The notes below the pieces were generated by a model. The model was given only the letters and a program-made list of their open reading frames with translations, was not told the origin of the DNA and searched no databases. A stretch of 16,859 bases of DNA from contig JAUXHM010000006.1 of NCBI GenBank assembly GCA_030621535.1, positions 1 through 16,859 of the forward strand, written 5' to 3'. Position 1 is the first letter of the stretch, and each line of letters starts with the position of its first letter. The translations under genes and the position numbers were made by a program. This document shows positions 13,250 to 16,859 of the stretch, in pieces. Source of the stretch: Candidatus Methanophagales archaeon (GTDB taxonomy: Archaea > Halobacteriota > Syntropharchaeia > Alkanophagales > Methanospirareceae).

Positions 13250-13657
13250 TTATAAAAGTTTCATCTTTAGAAAATCGGAGGTGGAGAACACGAGGATTTT
13301 ATCCTGCCCCTTTAACCTCTTCTCATTTGTCCATAGCGGGATACCAAGCCATAATGCTAAGGCAAAGTACCTTATATCTTTGGGGTCAGGCGAGATTTCT
13401 TTAGCCAACGTGAGTTTTTCTTCATACTCTTCTAATGGACTAAATTCAACAAATCCCCTTAACACCTCTTTAGAGGATTCATACTCACCAGGTGATATTT
13501 TCGCTCGAGCTATAACTTCTTCTTTATGTTTGTCCAATTCTCGCAATGAAAAAGCAGGTGCAAAGAGCAATAAGTCTGGTGAGGTGATGAGTTTCCTTGT
13601 TAAAGACCCTCTTTTGAAGAAAGAAAAAAGGACATTGGCATCTACCACTAATCTCAT
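13250..13657 (-). CDS. PIN-domain RNase toxin, VapC-like
   Basis: 135 residues, a typical single PIN domain. It begins MRLVVDANVLFSFF, giving the first catalytic Asp (D6). E40 (SLRELDKH) is the second acidic residue, and D91/D94 (SPDPKDIRYFALAL) provide the third and fourth. A LGIPLWTNEKRL strand-helix and the STSDFL ending are standard for VapC-type proteins. These toxins are Mg-dependent endoribonucleases that usually cut tRNA or rRNA. It lies 35 nt after a small gene with antitoxin size and composition, preceded by GAGGAAGGA, consistent with a two-gene operon. The catalytic acids appear intact, so the toxin should be functional. Confidence 0.85.
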   Translation of the reverse strand: MRLVVDANVLFSFFKRGSLTRKLITSPDLLLFAPAFSLRELDKHKEEVIARAKISPGEYESSKEVLRGFVEFSPLEEYEEKLTLAKEISPDPKDIRYFALALWLGIPLWTNEKRLKGQDKILVFSTSDFLKMKLL

Positions 13658-13692
13658 TGGTTTTTGTTTTCCTTCCTCTTCTACCCACCTAT

Positions 13693-13941
13693 CTACACCA
13701 ATCCTTTTTCCTTGAGTTCCTTGTATCCCGCTTCCTTAACTTCTTCCCCTAATCGTAATGCATCTTCATCTGTAAGTTCGCTGTGTTCGAAAATCTTGTC
13801 GAGTTTCCGTAGCAGAACTTGTCTCTTAACCTCCTGGAAAAACGTTTCCTTCGCTATTTCCGACCACTCCACTTCCGGGAACTTTTCCATCTCTTCCTTC
13901 AATCCTATGGGAACCCTAAACCTGACTTCGGCTTCTGCCAT
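13693..13941 (-). CDS. Probable antitoxin of the PIN-domain toxin, 82 aa
   Basis: An 82-residue charged protein directly upstream of the PIN gene. Residues 1-30 (AEAEVRFRVP, GLKEEMEKFPEVEWSEIAKE) look like an N-terminal ribbon-helix-helix strand and helix, the DNA-binding domain of many VapB antitoxins. The rest is a long acidic helix (EVKRQVLLRKLDKIFEHSEL, DEDALRLGEEVKEAGYKEL) suited to wrapping a toxin. The ATG at 13941 is preferred over an in-frame GTG three codons earlier because AGGTGAAGG lies just before it and a TATA box lies about 35 nt upstream. The antitoxin call rests on pairing and composition. Confidence 0.75.
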   Translation of the reverse strand: MAEAEVRFRVPIGLKEEMEKFPEVEWSEIAKETFFQEVKRQVLLRKLDKIFEHSELTDEDALRLGEEVKEAGYKELKEKGLV

Positions 13942-13970
13942 TTCCTTCACCTGTAACTATATTGACCCGA

Positions 13971-13980
13971 GATATATAAA
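13971..13980 (-). promoter_or_regulatory. TATA box of the toxin-antitoxin operon
   Basis: TTTATATATC on the minus strand is centred about 35 nt upstream of the antitoxin ATG, predicting a leader of roughly 10 nt. The antitoxin would be expected to autoregulate here. Element C starts immediately behind it. Confidence 0.5.
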
Positions 13981-13983
13981 TAA

Positions 13984-14082
13984 AAGAAAACTCCGCAATG
14001 ACTGATTGAAACCGTCTTAAAACTCGGTGCTCTTTGCGCTCTCGGCGGTGATAGATAAATCATTAGCGTTTTGAACAGTGCC
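13984..14082 (+). repeat. Dispersed element C (half copy of the GACTGTGCC-ended family)
   Basis: It contains the core GATTGAAACCGTCTTAAAAC (14004-14023), the arm CGCTCTCGGCGGTGATAGAT and a variant terminus GAACAGTGCC (14073-14082; reversed, GGCACTGTTC). The left arm present in element D is missing. It lies in the 143-nt spacer between the antitoxin and the phosphatase gene, ending 2 nt short of that gene's stop codon. No flanking direct repeat was seen. Confidence 0.65.
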
Positions 14083-14084
14083 AT

Positions 14085-15020
14085 TTACCATATTCTTGCA
14101 GCGCTTCTTGCCAGCTCTTCCGCGTCTTTTGCTTCCCGCAACGCAGTCTCATCCAGAATCAAATACGCTGCTCGTGTATTAAAATAAGGCGCCCCTTTTC
14201 TTGAAAATAGCGTTAGAACTTTTCCTCCTTGTTTTACTTCTACGCCTTCACAAGGCTCGTGGCTTCTTATTAGCGTTTTCACTCCCAAAGCCCTTAACCC
14301 CCTCTCTGTTACATCTTCTCCAAACATTCTGCCTGCTCCTCGCATCGAATAAAAATCACCTTTACCTTCGACAGGGTCACTCCACAGTATCTCTTCAAAG
14401 TTACTCGATGCAGGATGCGAGTCGTGCGCAAATGCAATATCCTCAATCGAATCTACATTTACGGGCAATCCTCCGTGCAACATTAAGTATCTTCCTTCTA
14501 CCAAAACGCAATACGGCAGATACACCCAGAGTTCCTTTAGTTTCTCATACGCCTCTTTCCCTCTCATGCCATATTTCTTCGTGAATAAAAAAGGCAGGTC
14601 ATGCAGCATAACCGGCATGTCCGGCGGTCCTTCGTGATTCCCCCTCAGCATTATTATTTTTTTCTCCTTCTCCTTCCCTTTCCCCTCTGAAACTTTCAGC
14701 TTCAAAAGAAGATAGTAAACTTCAACGCTTTCCGAGCCCCGATTACCATAATCACCAAGAAAGACTATCCTGTCGGCATTAAGGTCTTCGATATCTTTCA
14801 ATATATGAACCAGGCTTTCCATATCGCCGTGTAGGTCTCCCACGACTACTACATTCTTCACTGCTCGATGCGATATGCGAATCAATCCGCTTTGGGCTCT
14901 TGACTCCTTCTCAGCTTCTAATACTCCCTTTGCTTCCTCAATTAGTGCCAAGAACTCCTCTACACTCGCTTCGAATGCCTCCTCAGTCCACTCGTTAACT
15001 TTCATTTGCATATAAAACAT
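14085..15020 (-). CDS. PPP-family serine/threonine protein phosphatase
   Basis: 311 residues. The N-terminal ~55 residues are helical and charged. The metallophosphoesterase core has GDLHGD (61-66), GDYGNRG (89-95), RGNHE (126-130), LHGG (181-184) and SHEP (253-256); these are the five PPP signatures that hold the two-metal site. An EEILWSDP segment at about 209-216 is also typical of PPP enzymes. One oddity: the usual GDxVDRG reads GDYGNRG, with Asn93 where PP1-type enzymes have the Asp that pairs with the catalytic His. The protein is cytoplasmic, with no signal peptide. Three possible starts lie within six codons (15020, 15011, 15005). It is transcribed divergently from the MFS gene. Protein phosphatase is most likely, but diadenosine polyphosphatase activity cannot be excluded. 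Confidence 0.88.
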   Translation of the reverse strand: MFYMQMKVNEWTEEAFEASVEEFLALIEEAKGVLEAEKESRAQSGLIRISHRAVKNVVVVGDLHGDMESLVHILKDIEDLNADRIVFLGDYGNRGSESVEVYYLLLKLKVSEGKGKEKEKKIIMLRGNHEGPPDMPVMLHDLPFLFTKKYGMRGKEAYEKLKELWVYLPYCVLVEGRYLMLHGGLPVNVDSIEDIAFAHDSHPASSNFEEILWSDPVEGKGDFYSMRGAGRMFGEDVTERGLRALGVKTLIRSHEPCEGVEVKQGGKVLTLFSRKGAPYFNTRAAYLILDETALREAKDAEELARSAARIW

Positions 15021-15060
15021 TTATTGTTTTTTTTTCTTTTTGAAACGCTTGTTAATATTC

Positions 15061-16245
15061 ATGTCCAATCTAAAATCGCGATTACAACCTCAAATTCAGG
15101 CACAGAAGCAATTACTACTGTTTTCTATTGTCATACTCCTCTTTTGCTCTTTCATAGGTGCGGTCATCGCGGTTCATCCACTTTACCTGGAACAATTTGT
15201 CGAACACCCCGCGTTGGTTGGATTAATTGCAGCAATATCGTCCTTTGCCGGATTAACATTCAGTCTCCCGATTGGCACTCTTTCTGACCGGGAGGGAAGA
15301 AAACCGATGTTAATCGTCTCTTTTGGGTTCGTATCGGTTGTGCTCCTTGCGTTCTTCATTAATACCCGCCTTTATCCATTAATATTGTTGCAAATAGCAT
15401 TTGGTGTTTTCATGGCTCCGATATGGGTTGTTGGCGAAGCGTTCATCAAGGACATCTCACCAACAGAAAGGCGAGGAGAATTCAGGTCTTTTTTCGGCAC
15501 ATTTGCAAATGCGGGGCTGCTCATGGGGGCTCTAATTGGAGGTTTTTTGGCAGGGGCGTTTGGAATACGGTCACCATACCTTTTTGCGGCTATTCTGCTC
15601 GTTATACCTTTGATTTTGGTATTTGGAATGAAGGATGGGCATAGCAACACAAATAAAAATCAGGCAGTGATGGATTTTTTACCCGTGCTAAAGGAGTTCT
15701 TGCAGCAGAGAGAGCTAAAGCTCCTGGCTCTCTGCACCGTGTCACTGTACTTCTGGTACGCTGCGAGATGGATATTTGGACCGCTGTTCCTGCATAATTT
15801 GGGTTATAGCCCATACATAATAGGAGTCTGGTTAGCCGTTTCGGTCCTCCCTTTTCTACTTTTCCAGATACCCATAGGAAAATTAAGCGACAAAATAGGG
15901 AAATCGAGAATAATGTGTCTGGGGTTCTTGATTTCCGCTGTGTCGCTCATACCCTTGGGATTTATGAGTTCAATTTCAAGTCTATTAGCAACGATATTTA
16001 TCGTATCTATCGGTACCGCCTTCGTCGAGCCGTTAATCGAAGCAAGAGTCACGGATATAGTGCCAAAAGAGAGATATGGGGCCTATTCAGGGATATTTGA
16101 ATTTACAAAACTTTTGGGTCTTATGTTGGGACCCGTGGGTTCGGCCATCTTCGTTTATTCGTTTGGAATCTCTTATGCCTTCATTCCCGCAGTTGTATTC
16201 TTTATCCTGACTTTGGCTCTTTTTGTAACCACAAGATTACACTGA
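15061..16245 (+). CDS. Major facilitator superfamily transporter
   Basis: 394 residues from the ATG at 15061; a TTG 21 nt upstream is less likely, and no clear RBS is visible for either. Hydrophobic segments fit a 12-helix MFS protein split by a hydrophilic loop at about 190-220 (KDGHSNTNKNQ). The loop 2-3 motif GTLSDREGRK is at 72-81, with its second-half counterpart GKLSDKIGK at 273-281. SPTERRGEFRS (133-143) and VPKERYGAYSG in the second half are the matching cytoplasmic loops. The pattern is of drug/sugar exporter-like families, and the substrate is unknown. The last six residues (VTTRLH) and the TGA come from the repeat TAACCACAAGATTACACTGA, so the original C-terminus may have been altered by repeat insertion. 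Confidence 0.88.
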   Translation: MSNLKSRLQPQIQAQKQLLLFSIVILLFCSFIGAVIAVHPLYLEQFVEHPALVGLIAAISSFAGLTFSLPIGTLSDREGRKPMLIVSFGFVSVVLLAFFINTRLYPLILLQIAFGVFMAPIWVVGEAFIKDISPTERRGEFRSFFGTFANAGLLMGALIGGFLAGAFGIRSPYLFAAILLVIPLILVFGMKDGHSNTNKNQAVMDFLPVLKEFLQQRELKLLALCTVSLYFWYAARWIFGPLFLHNLGYSPYIIGVWLAVSVLPFLLFQIPIGKLSDKIGKSRIMCLGFLISAVSLIPLGFMSSISSLLATIFIVSIGTAFVEPLIEARVTDIVPKERYGAYSGIFEFTKLLGLMLGPVGSAIFVYSFGISYAFIPAVVFFILTLALFVTTRLH

Positions 16246-16255
16246 TTTTCACGAG
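16226..16255 (+). repeat. Periodic repeat forming the 3' end of the MFS gene
   Basis: TAACCACAAGATTACACTGA continuing into TTTTCACGAG is the same type as 4756 and 5451 and starts with the same 14 bases as the sequence at the mcrC stop (TAACCACAAGATTA, 5450-5463). It is read in frame as the last codons of the transporter and ends just before the target duplication of the MITE-like element. Confidence 0.65.
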
Positions 16256-16261
16256 AAAAAC

Positions 16262-16429
16262 GGCACAGTCGAATTTTCCAGTGAAATTGCTATATCCTTG
16301 AAATTCACCGCAGAGCACACGGAGAACGCAGAGACACCAAAAAATCTAAGCAACGATTGAAACAGTCCTAAAACTCTGCGTACTCTGCGCTCTCCGCGGT
16401 GATAAATCACCATATTTTTAGACTGTGCC
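16262..16429. mobile_element. MITE-like non-autonomous element D with terminal inverted repeats and 8-bp target duplication
   Basis: 168 bp, no ORF. The ends are perfect 9-bp inverted repeats, GGCACAGTC (16262-16270; the base before is the last of the duplication) and GACTGTGCC (16421-16429). The direct repeat AGAAAAAC occurs immediately outside both ends (16254-16261 and 16430-16437). Inside, the left arm CACCGCAGAGCACACGGAG (from about 16306) is opposed by CTCTGCGCTCTCCGCGGTG (to about 16400), so the unit can fold as a long imperfect hairpin around the GATTGAAACAGTC core (16355-16367). This is a typical MITE layout; an autonomous parent IS with the same ends should exist elsewhere in the genome. 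An 8-bp duplication occurs in several IS families, so the parent family is not assigned. Confidence 0.8.
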
Positions 16430-16494
16430 AGAAAAACAATAATAAGAATGAAAGGTGAGAAATTAAGAAAGTGAACGAGAGTGAAAAGGGTTAG

Positions 16495-16859
16495 ATGGGC
16501 ATAAGAATAGGAATAACCGGGAAGCCGAGGATAGGGAAGTCAACGATTATAAAAGCAGTGATAAAGAGATTGAAAGCTGAAGGTATAGCTGTGGGTGGCA
16601 TGCTTACCGCAGACATCCAGGAAGGAGGAGTAAGGGTGGGGTTCTCCTTAGAGGATATAAATACGGGCGAAAAAGGTATTTTGGCACATGTACATCACCG
16701 CCAGACAGGTCCAAAGGTAAAAGTGGGGAAATACATCGTAAATCTTGCCGATTTGGATTCCATAGGTGTGAACTCGATAAAGAATGCGCTGGCACAGCCA
16801 GACCCAATTATAATCATCGTGGATGAGATAGGACCAATGGAACTGAAGTCAAAGCGATT
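16495..16859 (+). CDS. Nucleoside-triphosphatase, THEP1 family, 3'-truncated by window edge
   Basis: The first 121 codons are visible. The ATG at 16495 follows AAAAGGG; upstream the frame is closed by a TAG. The N-terminus MGIRIGITGKPRIGKST carries the P-loop GKPRIGKST (9-17). Segments AEGIAVGGMLTADIQEGGVR (28-47) and VGKYIVNLADLD (77-88) follow, and a Walker B/DE motif IIIIVDEIGPMELKS (105-119). This order is characteristic of the archaeal/bacterial THEP1 (MTH538-like) NTPases that hydrolyse NTPs with broad specificity; the cellular role is unclear. It lies downstream of element D, whose insertion may separate it from its original promoter; no strong TATA box was seen in 16438-16494. Confidence 0.85.
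   Translation, partial: MGIRIGITGKPRIGKSTIIKAVIKRLKAEGIAVGGMLTADIQEGGVRVGFSLEDINTGEKGILAHVHHRQTGPKVKVGKYIVNLADLDSIGVNSIKNALAQPDPIIIIVDEIGPMELKSKR

Noticed and set aside
5583..16376. GATTGAAAC motifs as remnants of a CRISPR array
   Set aside because: GATTGAAAC resembles repeat ends of some CRISPR types, but the copies are kilobases apart, lie within larger elements, and have no regular spacers or cas genes nearby.
1..16859. tRNA, rRNA or known riboswitch genes
   Set aside because: No cloverleaf, rRNA or riboswitch consensus was recognised on either strand by eye; a covariance-model search would be needed to exclude small RNAs.

Overview
The window comes from an uncultured methane-cycling archaeon, most probably an ANME-1 anaerobic methanotroph (Methanophagales). 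The main evidence is a complete mcrB-mcrG-mcrA operon. Its McrA carries the cysteine signature CC-x4-C-x5-C reported for ANME-1, and it has Ala where methanogens have the C-methylated active-site Gln (Gln400 in Methanothermobacter numbering). The operon also lacks mcrD and an internal mcrC. TATA/BRE-type promoters, Shine-Dalgarno sites and AGA/AGG/ATA-rich codon use fit a euryarchaeon.

Layout, left to right. (1) 1-1385: the end of a mannosyl-3-phosphoglycerate phosphatase gene, overlapping a small SAM methyltransferase gene by 4 nt. (2) 1489-5452: two tandem copies of atwA (component A2, the ATPase of the MCR activation system), then mcrC; this is an MCR activation cluster. (3) 5659-6227, minus strand: a small treble-clef/LIM-like zinc protein and an unrecognised 103-residue protein. 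(4) 6490-7860, minus strand: a B12-binding-type radical SAM enzyme, divergent from mcr. (5) 8071-11972: mcrBGA, with a promoter and 5'-leader hairpin upstream and a T-rich terminator downstream. (6) 12141-14082: an unrecognised 98-residue gene, a YkgJ-type cysteine-cluster protein and a VapBC-like toxin-antitoxin pair. (7) 14085-16245: a PPP-family phosphatase and a divergent MFS transporter. (8) 16495-end: the start of a THEP1-type NTPase gene.

The most unusual structure is in the spacers. A family of non-coding elements recurs five times. They share a G/C-rich arm (core CACCGCAGAG and its inverse CTCCGCGGTG) and a right end reading GACTGTGCC. The copy at 16262-16429 is an intact MITE-like unit: 168 bp, GGCACAGTC/GACTGTGCC termini and a perfect 8-bp direct repeat (AGAAAAAC) on both sides. 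Two other copies share a different 56-bp core that matches at 55 of 56 positions in inverted orientation, and together they bracket the radical SAM gene plus the whole mcr operon. A second, 10-11 bp periodic repeat (ACCACAGATTACACAGATT type) sits directly behind several genes and supplies the stop codon or last codons of at least two of them.

Functionally the window joins the catalytic enzyme of anaerobic methane oxidation (McrABG) to its activation factors (McrC, two A2 ATPases) and to a candidate modification enzyme (radical SAM). The rest is a mobile-element-rich accessory stretch. Assignments are by eye from sequence motifs; no database search was possible.
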